Positions 55,359 to 64,000 of a stretch of 64,000 nucleotides of DNA are shown piece after piece. Each line of letters opens with the position of its first letter. Position 1 is the stretch's first letter. The position numbers and the translations under genes are program-made. Source of the stretch: CAVSUB01 sp963730995 (GTDB lineage: Bacteria; Acidobacteriota; Vicinamibacteria; Vicinamibacterales; 2-12-FULL-66-21); NCBI GenBank assembly GCA_963730995.1, contig CAVSUB010000013.1:1674001-1738000 (forward strand), given 5' to 3'. The notes beneath the pieces are model-generated. The model ran no database searches. It was not told the DNA's origin and saw nothing but the letters and a program-made list of their open reading frames with translations.

Positions 55359-56295
55359 CACGTCGCCCAGCGCAGCACGCGGAGCGCCCGAAGCGTGTTC
55401 CAGCGGCTCGGCTCGCCGGCGCGGCCTTCCATCTCGAAGTGCACCGGACCCGGATGCGGATTCTCGAGCGGCCATCGCCCGTGCTCGTCACGCTTCTTCG
55501 CCACCAGATCGACCGCCTCGGCGATGCGCTCGTCTGGCGCGACGCCCGCTCTGCGCAGGTAGTCGAGCCCCCACAGGATGTCGTAGTGCCAGCGCGTGGG
55601 AAACGAACACTGCGTCCACGCGGCGGGCCTGCCGGAGTTTTCGATCGAAGTTGACGATCTGTCCGGTCGATCGCGATCGGAACAGGCGGCGCTCGAGGAG
55701 ATATTCCTGTCCGCGAAGGCGAGCGGCGGTGACGTCAGGCACCGGACCCTTCGCCCTCTCGTACTCCAGCAATCCTTCGAGCACGCAGATCGTCGTGTGG
55801 AATGACGACCGCTGGCTGCGCGGGGCGTCGCAGTTCCAGCCGCCGTCGCTCAACTGCTCCTGCAGCAGGCGGCCGACGAGACGATCGCTGGCCTCGCCGA
55901 AATACGCACCGATCGCCAGCACCCGTCCGTTGATACAGGGCTCGACCTCGCCCTCGAAGAACGGCGAGTCGCCGAACTCCGCGCCCCAGGTGCAGCGCTC
56001 GCGCACCTGGCCGATGGCCCTGTCGCACCCGATCGCTCGTCGGGTCCACGCCGAGATCTCGCAACAGCTGGAGCGTGTCCTGGGTGGAGATCCAGGCGTG
56101 CGGCACGAACGCCGCGCCGCCCCAATGGCCATCCGATCCTTGCAGGTCCAGCAGGCGAGCCCCCCAACCCTCTGCGGCCACACGCGATCGCTCACGCGCA
56201 ACGGTCGCGTCCGACTCGGCGATCAGGTCGCGCATGACCTGCCACCGAATCGAGGGATCCGAGTCGAGCAGCCACTCGATGACGCTCATCCGCAT
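55358..56295 (-). pseudogene. Squalene-cyclase/prenyltransferase-fold protein with two frameshifts
   Basis: Three frames give one protein of about 311 residues. The first (SVIEWLLDSDPSIRWQVMRD) runs to GVDPTSDRV. The second begins AIGQVRERCTWGAEFGDSPF and passes LSDGGWNCDAPRSQRSSFHT to FRSRSTGQIV. The third is WTQCSFPTRWHYDILWGLDY to PSRWNTLRALRVLRWAT. The shifts lie near 56025-56035 and 55620-55650, each acting as one extra base. The QW-like helical repeats (DGGWNC) match an alpha/alpha-toroid family of unknown role, not true cyclases. Stop at 55358-55360 is natural for the family. Confidence 0.75.
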
Positions 56296-56434
56296 ACTTT
56301 AGTCTCAGGTCATGTTCCATGAAGCTGACAGCTCTCAGCTTTCAGCTGCCAGCTTCTGAACGGGACCTGGACTTGGAATTCACCTGAGCCTGGTGCGAAT
56401 CCCATGAAGCCGCCAATCGCGACTTCGCCAGTCG

Positions 56435-56548
56435 CGCTTCAACCTCAAATTCAGCGCGGGCACATTGCCGCACGACACCTTGATGAAGAGCATCGAGCCC
56501 ATCGGGACCGAGGTGGCGCCCCGCGTGCGGGACATGATGCACGGATAG
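56435..56548 (+). pseudogene. C-terminal remnant of a luciferase-like flavin monooxygenase
   Basis: The frame reads RFNLKFSAGTLPHDTLMKSI then EPIGTEVAPRVRDMMHG and a stop. This is the characteristic C-terminus of LLM-class flavin-dependent oxidoreductases (FNLKF-x-x-GTLPH). About 37 codons survive; the remaining 300 or so are gone. No start site. Confidence 0.65.
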
Positions 56549-56562
56549 GGGACTCGCGTCAT

Positions 56563-57147
56563 TCACCGGTGGTTCTGCTCAGGACATCCACCGCTGATCA
56601 TTCCGAGAAAGTGCCGTTTCGGACCCGAATGCGGGTCGGCGAGCCACGCGAGCAGATCACCGAGCTCGACGCCTATCAGCCGCGGCCCGCAAGGCGTGTC
56701 CTGGCCGATATAGATCGGCGCGCTCTGCGGAAGTTCACGTGCGAAGCCGACGGTGATGCCGTCTCCCTCAGTCGACAGCCAGACGGGTGTCACTGGACGC
56801 CTTCGCGAATCTGTCGCAGGACGTGTCGAGGTGGACTCCACCGGCAACGCGAACTCTCGCTGAGCCACGCAGGTCATCGTTCCCTCGATCGGTCGCGGGT
56901 CCGCCCCCACATACCTCGTCGATACCTCGTGCCCGCGCAGTGCCGTGGCAGTCTCGTCGATGCCCATCCACCCTGGCGGACAGCCAAACTGCGCAAAGTC
57001 ACCCGGCTTGATGTAACCGCGCTGAACCGCGGCATCCTCCACCCACGCCGAGCGGCCCAAAGGCTCTCGAGCGCGTCGCGGGTCGCCACCGTGACACGCG
57101 ATCGCGAGGACCTGGCACACCAGAATCGCCAGCATCGATATCTTCAT
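56563..57147 (-). CDS. Hypothetical exported protein
   Basis: The protein has 194 residues from ATG 57147, followed by a hydrophobic segment (SMLAILVCQVLAIACHGGD) that may be a lipoprotein signal with Cys as acceptor, though the lipobox is imperfect. The mature part contains four more Cys (FGCPPGW, MTCVAQ, DTPCGP, GGCPEQ) and may form two disulfides. I recognise no family. Confidence 0.65.
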   Translation of the reverse strand: MKISMLAILVCQVLAIACHGGDPRRAREPLGRSAWVEDAAVQRGYIKPGDFAQFGCPPGWMGIDETATALRGHEVSTRYVGADPRPIEGTMTCVAQREFALPVESTSTRPATDSRRRPVTPVWLSTEGDGITVGFARELPQSAPIYIGQDTPCGPRLIGVELGDLLAWLADPHSGPKRHFLGMISGGCPEQNHR

Positions 57148-57303
57148 CTTCGCGTGCCGGACGCTGACTCGACCTGGCATTACCGTCGGCTTCGCTGCGT
57201 AACGAGTGACCATGCTGCAAGGATGCCGTACCTCCGCGCCCTATTGCGCGGAAGCCGGCCACCTGGCCGGATCCCGCGCGCATCGTCGCCACAGGCGAAG
57301 GAC

Positions 57304-58284
57304 CTACTGCAGGTTCGTCTTGAGGAACTGGAGCACGACCGGCCAGGACTCCTGCGCGGCCTTCAGGTTCGCGCCGCCTGCCCCGCCCTGCGCGAACATG
57401 AATCCATGGCCCGCGCCTTCGTAGGTATGGATCTCGTAACTCTTGCCCAGCTTCTTCATCGCGGCTTCGGTTCCGGGCACCGTTGCGCCGATGCGCGCAT
57501 CGTTTCCGGCGTAGAGGCCGATGACGGGCGCCTTGAGGTTCGCCAGCGCCGCCTCCTGCGTGTTGTCGGAGGAACCCGGAGCATCGCCGTAGTACACGAC
57601 GGCAGCGTTCAGCCCGGGCTGAGCCGCCGCATAACCGAAGCTGCGCGACCCGCCCCAGCAGAAGCCGATCACGCCGGTCTTGCCGTTCGAGGCAGGCAGT
57701 TTCTTGCCGTATTCCATCGCGGCGTTCAATCGCGCATTGACGTCAGCCGGGGTCAGTCCCTGAATCGACTGGCCGACGCCGGTGCCGAGCGAGTCGGTGC
57801 CTCCGCCGTTCGGCCCTTTCCCCGAGAGAAAATCGGGCACGATCGCGATGAATCCGTCCTGCGCGAGCTGATCGCCCATCGCGCGGGCCATGTCGGACAT
57901 TCCGCGGATGTCGTGGATCACCAGCACGACTCCCGCCTTTTGCGCGCGCTCCGGGTAGACCACCCAGCTCTTGAGCACGGTGCCGTCAGCCATCTTCACG
58001 TCGGCCCACTCGCCGTGACGGCTGGATTCCTTGAGCGCCCGTGCCGCGTGTTCCGCGGTGCCCGGGGGAATCGCGTCGTTCCATGGCACATCGATCTGAG
58101 GGCCGCCGCGGCCCCCGCCCGGCGCGCCGGGTGCCTGCCCCGGCGCCGGAGCCTGGGGCGCCCCAGGCGCCTGAGCGGCGGGTGCCTGCATATCGTGCAT
58201 GTGGGAATGATCGAGCGCCGCCTGCTGCGCCCCAGCCGACGCGGCCATGGCCAGCATCGACACTGTCAAAACGACTGACTTCAT
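57304..58284 (-). CDS. Secreted dienelactone-hydrolase-family protein
   Basis: The protein has 326 residues. ATG 58284 is chosen for GGAGG upstream and the signal peptide (VVLTVSMLAMAASAGAQ). A Pro/Ala/Gly linker (residues about 30-60) is followed by the alpha/beta-hydrolase fold. The catalytic triad is visible: Cys in GFCWGG, Asp in AGNDARIG and His in GAGHGFMF. DLH enzymes open lactone rings in aromatic degradation, but exported ones act on unknown esters. The gene stands alone. Confidence 0.9.
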   Translation of the reverse strand: MKSVVLTVSMLAMAASAGAQQAALDHSHMHDMQAPAAQAPGAPQAPAPGQAPGAPGGGRGGPQIDVPWNDAIPPGTAEHAARALKESSRHGEWADVKMADGTVLKSWVVYPERAQKAGVVLVIHDIRGMSDMARAMGDQLAQDGFIAIVPDFLSGKGPNGGGTDSLGTGVGQSIQGLTPADVNARLNAAMEYGKKLPASNGKTGVIGFCWGGSRSFGYAAAQPGLNAAVVYYGDAPGSSDNTQEAALANLKAPVIGLYAGNDARIGATVPGTEAAMKKLGKSYEIHTYEGAGHGFMFAQGGAGGANLKAAQESWPVVLQFLKTNLQ

Positions 58285-58677
58285 ATCAACTCCTCCGTGA
58301 ACTGAGACGGAACCTGACCAAGACCGCATCGATCGTGACGGTATTCTCGCTCATCTGCGGCGCCCGGGTCGCTGAACGCGCCCTAACGATGTTCAGATAT
58401 CCACCTCGGTCCTAGCCATCTCACAAATGCTAAGCGAGCGAGTACCGCGAGCGAGCCACGCGATCGGAGCGCGCCGACGACGCGGCGCGCGAGAGCGCGT
58501 GTAGGGGAGTCCGAGGGGCGAAGCCCCTCGGATTGACACGAGACGCAGTAGCATGACCACGACGGCATGAACGACAGAGTCACGACAACCAGGTCTCGGC
58601 ACGTTCGTCTTCCAGAATCTCAGAAAGAAGCCCGCAGCCAGCAGGCAGCAATTCACGATCCGGATGAGAGGTGCAGC
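58285..58677. other. Divergent spacer with REP-like hairpin
   Basis: About 393 bases between the DLH gene and the isomerase-like gene. It holds the hairpin at 58511-58531 amid an alternating GCGAGC-rich stretch. No gene supported. Confidence 0.5.
58511..58531. repeat. REP-like hairpin CCGAGGGGC-GAA-GCCCCTCGG
   Basis: A perfect 9-bp stem with a GAA loop in intergenic DNA. Its form suits a dispersed repeat; only one copy is seen in this window. Confidence 0.55.
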
Positions 58678-59541
58678 GTGGAGAGTCGATCCTTCTTGCC
58701 CGTGGCACGACGCGAATTCCTCCGGCAGAGCGGAATCGGCCTGATGGGGTCCGCGGCATTCCTGGCGTCACGCCAGGTCGCGTACGCCTACCCGCTCGAC
58801 GGCGTCATGGGAGTGCAGTCAGCCGATATCCGGCAGCAGCTCCAATCGGATCTCGACGGCACGCTGAAGACGCTCGCCGCTTGGGGGTACAAGGCACTCG
58901 ACCTGGTGGTCCCGACGGGACCGGGCCAGCCGGCCCGCTATCGGGAGTCGCTGAATGCCGCCGGCATGATCTGTCACAACGCCCACTTCCCGGCCGCGAT
59001 GTTCGAGGACGACCGGTGGAGCGAAGCCCTCGAGATCGCGCGCACGCTCGGCGTCAAAGAGATGGTCTGCGCCGGCGGTATTCGCGCCGCCACCGCAGAC
59101 GACTGGAAGAAGTACGCCGACCTCCTGAACCGCAACGGTGCCAGAACGAACAAGGAAGGCCTGCAGCTCGGATGGCACAACCACGGAGAGTTCAAGCCGA
59201 TCGACGGCCAGGTGCCGTTCGACATTCTCCTGAACAACACTGATCCGGCGCTCGTGAAGTTTCAGATCGACGTCGGCAACATGGCGCAGGCCGGCGGCGA
59301 CCCGGTCGCCTATCTGAAGAACTACCCAACGCGGTACTACTCCATGCACGTCAAGGACGTGAAGGATGGCCGCATCGGATTCGCCGTCGGCGAAGGGACG
59401 CAGGACTTCCCCACCCTCTTCAAGCTCGCCAAGGCGGCGAACATCCACAACTTCGACGTCGAGACCGGCGCACCCGCCGCGGAGGTCATGGACAAGGTCA
59501 AGCTGAGCGCCGATTTCCTCAAAGGTTATCCGCTCGTCTAA
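58678..59541 (+). CDS. Tat-exported sugar phosphate isomerase/epimerase-like protein
   Basis: The protein has 287 residues from GTG 58678, chosen because GAGG precedes it by six bases and a twin-arginine signal follows (RREFLRQSGIGLMGSAAFLA). The rest is a xylose-isomerase-like TIM barrel: MICHNAHFPAAMF, KEMVCAGGIR, LGWHNHGEF, KFQIDVGNMAQAGG, YSMHVKDVKDGRI, with metal-binding His, Glu, Asp residues in these places. Periplasmic members act on sugars such as glycoside or inosose derivatives; the substrate here is not shown. Confidence 0.87.
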   Translation: MESRSFLPVARREFLRQSGIGLMGSAAFLASRQVAYAYPLDGVMGVQSADIRQQLQSDLDGTLKTLAAWGYKALDLVVPTGPGQPARYRESLNAAGMICHNAHFPAAMFEDDRWSEALEIARTLGVKEMVCAGGIRAATADDWKKYADLLNRNGARTNKEGLQLGWHNHGEFKPIDGQVPFDILLNNTDPALVKFQIDVGNMAQAGGDPVAYLKNYPTRYYSMHVKDVKDGRIGFAVGEGTQDFPTLFKLAKAANIHNFDVETGAPAAEVMDKVKLSADFLKGYPLV

Positions 59542-59595
59542 CCGATCGATGCATCGAAAGGGCCTGCCAACTGCTACGCGGCGGCTCTTTCGAGA

Positions 59596-61680
59596 TCAGC
59601 GTTCAGGAGGCGGTTGCACTCGATCGGTCGGCGTGGCCTCCCGCCGGGTGTGGTCCTTGTACCAACTCATCATGTAGAGCGCGGTGCGCATGAAGTTCGA
59701 CGGTTTGGAGGTCGTTCCGTGATACTCCCCTTCGAACCGCAGCAGCTTCGTGTCGATGCCACGCATCTTCAGGGCGGTGTAGTACTCCTCGCTCTGCGGC
59801 ATCGGCGTCCGCATGTCGAGCACGCCTGTCATGACGAGCGTCGGGGTCTTGACGTTGCCGACGTACATCAACGGCGACTGCTTCAACCACTGCTCAGGCT
59901 TTTCCCAGAAGGGCGCGTCGAAGAAGTTCGCGGTGAAGAGCGGAACGTCCGTGTGACCCATGAAGCTGAGCCAGTCGATCACGGGACAGCGCACTGCAGC
60001 CGCTGCAAATCGATCGGTGTGGCCGATCACCCAGCTCGATAGGACGCCACCGCCGCTGCAGCCGCCAACGAACATGTTCCGGCTGTCGACATTGCCCTTC
60101 GCAATGGCCGCGTCCACGCCTGCCATCAGGTCGTCGTAGTCGACGCCCGGATACGCGCGCTCGATCGCGTTTCCAAAGCCGGACCCGTAGCCCGTGCTGC
60201 CGCGGGGATTCGTGTAGAGGACCATGTAGCCGTTCGCCGAGAACAGCTGGAACATGAAATTGAAGCCGACGTTGTACATCCCGTGCGGGCCGCCATGGAT
60301 TTCCATGATCAACGGATACTTCCGGCTGCTGTCGAACGACGGCGGCTTCACGAGCCATCCCTGCACCTTCGTCCCGTCTCCGGACGTGTACGCGATTTCC
60401 TCGACGGCGCCGAGCGTGATCCCGTTGAGCACGTCTTCGTTGACGTGTGTCAGCTGCGCGACCTGTCCGGGCTGCGCGAGGTCGATTCGGACCACGTCCG
60501 GCGGCTGGTGCGCCGCCGAGCGCACGCCGACGCCTACAGGCTTGCTGCTGACGGATGTCAGCGAGACCATGTGTGCGCCGCTGGTAATCGCCCGCGGAGC
60601 TCCGGAAAGCGGAGCGAACTGAACGTTCGACGTGCCGCGGTCGTCGGCCGCAAAGTAGACGCCCGAACTGTCCGGCGCCCACTGCGGATTGACGGCATCG
60701 CGATCGAGCGCTCCGGAGACCTTGCGCATGCCGTTCCCGTCGAGGCCGACCACAAAGAGCTCTTCGCTCTTGTAGCTGGCCCTGGTGAACGGATGGCCGA
60801 CGAAGGCTACGAACTTGCCGTCCGGCGAAATCCGCGGGCTCGACCAGTTTCCGCGCTCGCCAATCAGTTTGCGGCGGGCGCCGCTCGCCACGTCAATCGC
60901 GAACACGTCCGAGTCCCGATAGCGGAGATCCGCGTCCGGCACGTCGAGGCCGTCTACGACGATGGTTCGGCCGTCTGGAGTCCAGTCGAGCCCAACGGTT
61001 CCTGCCATGCCGTCGAATCGGGCGCCCACGTTCCAGTCGCCTGAAGTCAGCGCTCGAGGAGTGCCTCCATCCGCAGGCACGACAAAGACGTGCGTGAAGC
61101 CGGCCTCGGTGTAGCCGACACGATCCTGCCTGTAGTGCAGCCTGTCGATTACCGCCGGCGCCTTCGTCCATTTCGCGCCCTCGGGTGCCTTCGGCAGCGG
61201 GATGTCCCACTTCGCCTCCTTGGGCACGAGCATCGTCAGCGCAATCTGCTTCCCATCCGGCGACCACCGCAGGTTCGACGGCGCGTGCTGGACCTGGGTG
61301 ATCTGCGTGGCCGCGTTCTCGGTCATCCAGCGGACGAAGACCTGTGGTGCTTTTGGCTCGCCCTCCGCGATGTAGGCGATCCGCGTTCCGTCCGGCGACC
61401 ACTCTGCATCCGAGCCCTTCGTGAGGAAGCGGTTCTTCGACCCGTCCGCGTTCATCACCCAGAGCGACGCCTCCATCCTGTCTTCACTCTGGTTGACCCA
61501 GCGGCGCGTGTAGACGACCTGCGCGCCGTCGGGCGAAATCTGCGGATCCGCCACTGTCTCGTAATTCAGGTAGTCCTCCACTTTCAGCACCTTGACGCCC
61601 GAAGCGGGCTGCTGTGCCGCGGCGTTGGCGACGGCGATTCCGACGGCGATTACGATCGCTGCGCGCTTGCACTGTGCCAT
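59596..61680 (-). CDS. S9-family prolyl-oligopeptidase-like serine peptidase
   Basis: The protein has 694 residues with a signal peptide (IVIAVGIAVANAAAQ). An N-terminal PD40-type propeller (ISPDGAQVVYTRRWVN, WSPDGTRIAYIAEGEP, RWSPDGKQIALTM) is followed by the hydrolase domain. The catalytic triad is seen: Ser in GGCSGGG, Asp in GVLDMRTPM and His in EGEYHGTT. The GGPHGMYN oxyanion region is also present. It probably cleaves oligopeptides in the periplasm. Confidence 0.92.
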   Translation of the reverse strand: MAQCKRAAIVIAVGIAVANAAAQQPASGVKVLKVEDYLNYETVADPQISPDGAQVVYTRRWVNQSEDRMEASLWVMNADGSKNRFLTKGSDAEWSPDGTRIAYIAEGEPKAPQVFVRWMTENAATQITQVQHAPSNLRWSPDGKQIALTMLVPKEAKWDIPLPKAPEGAKWTKAPAVIDRLHYRQDRVGYTEAGFTHVFVVPADGGTPRALTSGDWNVGARFDGMAGTVGLDWTPDGRTIVVDGLDVPDADLRYRDSDVFAIDVASGARRKLIGERGNWSSPRISPDGKFVAFVGHPFTRASYKSEELFVVGLDGNGMRKVSGALDRDAVNPQWAPDSSGVYFAADDRGTSNVQFAPLSGAPRAITSGAHMVSLTSVSSKPVGVGVRSAAHQPPDVVRIDLAQPGQVAQLTHVNEDVLNGITLGAVEEIAYTSGDGTKVQGWLVKPPSFDSSRKYPLIMEIHGGPHGMYNVGFNFMFQLFSANGYMVLYTNPRGSTGYGSGFGNAIERAYPGVDYDDLMAGVDAAIAKGNVDSRNMFVGGCSGGGVLSSWVIGHTDRFAAAAVRCPVIDWLSFMGHTDVPLFTANFFDAPFWEKPEQWLKQSPLMYVGNVKTPTLVMTGVLDMRTPMPQSEEYYTALKMRGIDTKLLRFEGEYHGTTSKPSNFMRTALYMMSWYKDHTRREATPTDRVQPPPER

Positions 61681-61802
61681 GGGGGTTCTCCTGTCGGGCG
61701 CAGCCTAACACAAGGGCGGCCGCCAGGCGTCTTGCGGGTGAAACCGTCCTGGTCCATGCTCAGTGTCGTTACGAAGGAATCAATGAGTGAGGCGCGTTGA
61801 CG

Positions 61803-62939
61803 ATGAAGATTGGAAGACCAGTCATCGGCGTGCTCGTGGCAGCCATTGCCGGCACGGCGGGAAGCCAAAATCGCGGCGTCCGCTACGGACCTGGCGTGTG
61901 CGGCCCCATCGATCCCGTCTACGTCAAGACGTCTACAGAGACGGGTGGGCAGCCGTTTCCTTTGAGTACCGCTGAAGTCGCGCAGTCATCGCGCGTCATG
62001 GAAGCGTCGTTCATGCCGCAGATGCTTCTGTGGGCCTCGGGCGACTCGGAGCTCTCGTATTCAATCCCGGTCGATGCGTCGATTGCACGAATGATGGTCT
62101 CCGGAACGTTTGACGGTACCGGGGGATCGCTGACGCTGATTGGGCCCGATGGCGCTTCGATCCGCCAAGGCGACAGGGTCGCCGACACGATCCTGAACTG
62201 TGGACGGATCGTCACGGTCGACGCGCCGGCTACGGGAACATGGCAGGTGCGCGTCGCGCCGACGGGCCGTTTCTGGCTCAGCATGCACTCGAAAAGCGAA
62301 CTGTCGTTGAGCCGCGCCGAATTCGTCGAGAAAGAGGCAGGCTCGGAGCTCTTCGTCCGAATCCAGGGTGAGCCGATCGCCGACCGGCCCGCGACGCTGC
62401 GGGTCTCTGTGTCGAGGGCGACGAAGAGTCCGACGTTCCAGCTCGTGTCGCTGGACGCGCGGCTGCTCCAGACCCTCGATCTACAGTCCAGCGGTGAGAC
62501 GGAATTCAGCGGTACGGTCACGCTTCCCGCTGAGCCCTTTCGCGTGCTCGTGAGCGCCATCGACGAATCCGGCGCTCGTGCTCAGCGCATCTGGCCGGGC
62601 TTGTTTCACGGTGAAGTCATCGAAGTGGTTCCGCCGCCGGGCGAGACAGTCAAAGCGGGAACCCGGGTGCCCGTCACGTTCAGGATCGTGAATCATGGTC
62701 CGCCCGTCCGGTTGAATCTCGTCGCTTCCGATCACCGCGGCAAGGTGATTCCTGTCGAACCGGCGACGCTCGACCTCGGCGCCACCGCCGAGGGCACGGC
62801 CATGGTGGTGCTGACGGTACCCGCGGACGCAGAACCGGCGAGTGAGGTCAGCATCCACCTGACGGCCACTGCCGATGCCACGGCCTCCATCGGCGGCTTC
62901 AACGGCGCGCGGAAAGCCTTTACCGTGAGCCGCGAGTAG
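61803..62939 (+). CDS. Secreted multi-domain beta-sandwich protein
   Basis: The protein has 378 residues from ATG 61803, with GAGGCG upstream and a signal peptide (VIGVLVAAIAGTAGSQ). It reads as three beta-sandwich segments: an N-terminal part with the pre-domain pattern VSGTFDGTGGSLTLIGPDG, which recalls the region after von Willebrand A domains in hemicentin-like proteins; then AIDESGARAQRIWPG; and an Ig-like C-terminal domain (VPVTFRIVNHGPPVRLNLVA). No catalytic motif. It may be an adhesion or binding protein. Confidence 0.72.
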   Translation: MKIGRPVIGVLVAAIAGTAGSQNRGVRYGPGVCGPIDPVYVKTSTETGGQPFPLSTAEVAQSSRVMEASFMPQMLLWASGDSELSYSIPVDASIARMMVSGTFDGTGGSLTLIGPDGASIRQGDRVADTILNCGRIVTVDAPATGTWQVRVAPTGRFWLSMHSKSELSLSRAEFVEKEAGSELFVRIQGEPIADRPATLRVSVSRATKSPTFQLVSLDARLLQTLDLQSSGETEFSGTVTLPAEPFRVLVSAIDESGARAQRIWPGLFHGEVIEVVPPPGETVKAGTRVPVTFRIVNHGPPVRLNLVASDHRGKVIPVEPATLDLGATAEGTAMVVLTVPADAEPASEVSIHLTATADATASIGGFNGARKAFTVSRE

Positions 62940-62972
62940 TTCGTTCAACCACATCGATATAATCGCTGCCAG

Positions 62973-64000
62973 TGTCCCTCTCTCAGCCGGCCGACGATCT
63001 GGCCGCCGGTCGTGTGGCCCTCGAGGCGGGAGCCTGGCAGCAGGCGCTCCAGGCCTTCGAACGAGCGGTGAAGGCCGACGAATCGCCGGAAGCGCTCGAA
63101 GGTCTTGGGCTTGCGGCGTGGTGGCTGGATCTGGCACCCGTCGTGTTCGATTCCCGCGAGCGCGCGTATCGCGCGTATCGCGGCCGCCGCGATCAGCTGT
63201 CGGCCGCCCGGGTCGCCATCTGGATCGCATGGGACAGTGCCGCGTTCCGGGGCGAAGAAGGCGTCGCGAAGGGCTGGCTCCAGCGCGCGCGCCGCCTGCT
63301 GGAAGGGCAGCCGGACTCCGCCGAACACGCTTTTCTGGCGGCCCGCGCCGCGGTCTTCGCTCTCCTGGACGACGGCAATCCTGAAGAAGCCGAAACGCTG
63401 TCCGCCGAAGCCATTCGCGTCGGCCGGGCGATCGGCGCGATCGACTATGAAATGGTCGGCCGCGCGCTGCACGGATTCTCGCTCGTGACGATGGGCCGGG
63501 TCCCGGAGGGGTTGCGCGAGCTCGACGAAGTCAGCGCGGCGACGCTCGCGGGCGAGCTGAGCGATCGCCTGCTGATCGCGCTCGCCGGTTGCTATCTGAT
63601 TGGCGCCTGCGATCGCCTCCGCGACCACGAGCGCGCGGTCCAGTGGTGCGACCGCATCAAGGAACACAGCCGGAAGTGGGGACTGAAGCCGCTCTTCGCC
63701 GTGTGCCGGACGCAATACGCGTCGGTGTGCATGTGGCGCGGCGCCTGGGAAGAAGCCGAGCGTGAGCTCACGAACGCCTGCGACGAGCTCGCCCTCTGCC
63801 GCCCGGGAATGACCAGCGACGGCCTTGCCCGCCTCGGGGAGCTGCGGCGGCGGCAGGGACGGCTCGACGAAGCAGCCGCGCTGTTCGATCGCGGAGGCGC
63901 GCATCCGATCGCGTCGCTGGGACGCGCGGCGATGGCACTCGATCAAGGAGAGCCCCGACACGCAGGAGAGCTCGCCGAACGCTATCTGAGGCGACTCCCC
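62973..64000 (+). CDS. TPR-type regulator, N-terminal part (LuxR-family candidate; cut by window end)
   Basis: The frame is open from GTG 62973 to the window edge (342 codons). It is a chain of TPR-like helical repeats (AFERAVKADESPEALEGLGL, AAWWLDLAPVVFDSRERAYR, WLQRARRLLEG, WCDRIKEHSRKWGLKPLF). The A-WW-L and RAYR-x-YR motifs match the N-terminus of a group of proteins ending in a LuxR DNA-binding domain. That end is outside the window, so the regulator call is an inference. The start lacks a clear ribosome-binding site. Confidence 0.7.

Noticed and set aside
1..64000. tRNA, rRNA, CRISPR arrays, prophage or transposase genes
   Set aside because: None recognised on either strand by eye.

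Overview
This window reads as a piece of a high-GC soil Acidobacteriota chromosome, most like the Vicinamibacteria (subdivision 6). That is an inference from gene content: two Oar-like TonB-dependent receptors with N-terminal carboxypeptidase-regulatory domains, a Ser/Thr kinase with PD40 propeller repeats overlapping an acidobacterial-type ECF sigma factor, an S9 peptidase, a ThuA/cytochrome c pair and many small stress proteins. I see no rRNA, tRNA, CRISPR array or transposase, so the placement rests on proteins only.

Layout. 1-9 kb: a truncated CBM9-like secreted protein, a GT22 mannosyltransferase-like membrane protein and two large outer-membrane receptors. 9-13 kb: a LytS-type histidine kinase, its LytTR response regulator (frameshifted) and a frameshifted exported repeat protein. 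13-30 kb: a dense stress island. It holds ftsH, a coiled-coil protein, two paralogous Crp/Fnr regulators (15.7-16.3 kb and 28.4-29.1 kb), hsp20, a STAS protein, groES-groEL, a histidine kinase, a GNAT-like protein and about a dozen proteins under 120 aa. 30-38.5 kb: one giant cyclic beta-1,2-glucan synthase gene with one frameshift. 38.5-43.8 kb: a membrane protein, the kinase/sigma pair and an exported metalloprotease; the last three lie between two copies of a 149-bp direct repeat. 43.8-49.1 kb: an atypical SDR protein, a DyP peroxidase with a small partner, and a Tat-exported hydrolase. 49-55 kb: trehalose-phosphate synthase, ThuA and a large c-type cytochrome protein. 55-57 kb: a decayed patch with a doubly frameshifted cyclase-like gene, a peptidase tail and a luciferase-family tail. 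57-64 kb: secreted hydrolases, a Tat sugar isomerase-like protein, an S9 peptidase and the start of a TPR regulator.

The most interesting signal is in the stress island. Between 16.3 and 29.5 kb, 12 good and 2 weak copies of one operator lie in intergenic DNA or just before genes. The core is TGTGC-N6-GCACA and the extended form is TGTGCArArYGGnACAGAC. It is a one-base-per-half-site variant of the E. coli CRP box (TGTGA-N6-TCACA). Copies precede both Crp/Fnr genes, groES, the STAS gene, the histidine kinase and many of the tiny genes; I noticed none elsewhere in the window by eye. I infer a clustered, probably autoregulated stress regulon run by the two Crp paralogues.

A second theme is decay or sequence error. 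Five frameshifts in four genes all act as one extra base, and several genes survive only as a head or a tail.
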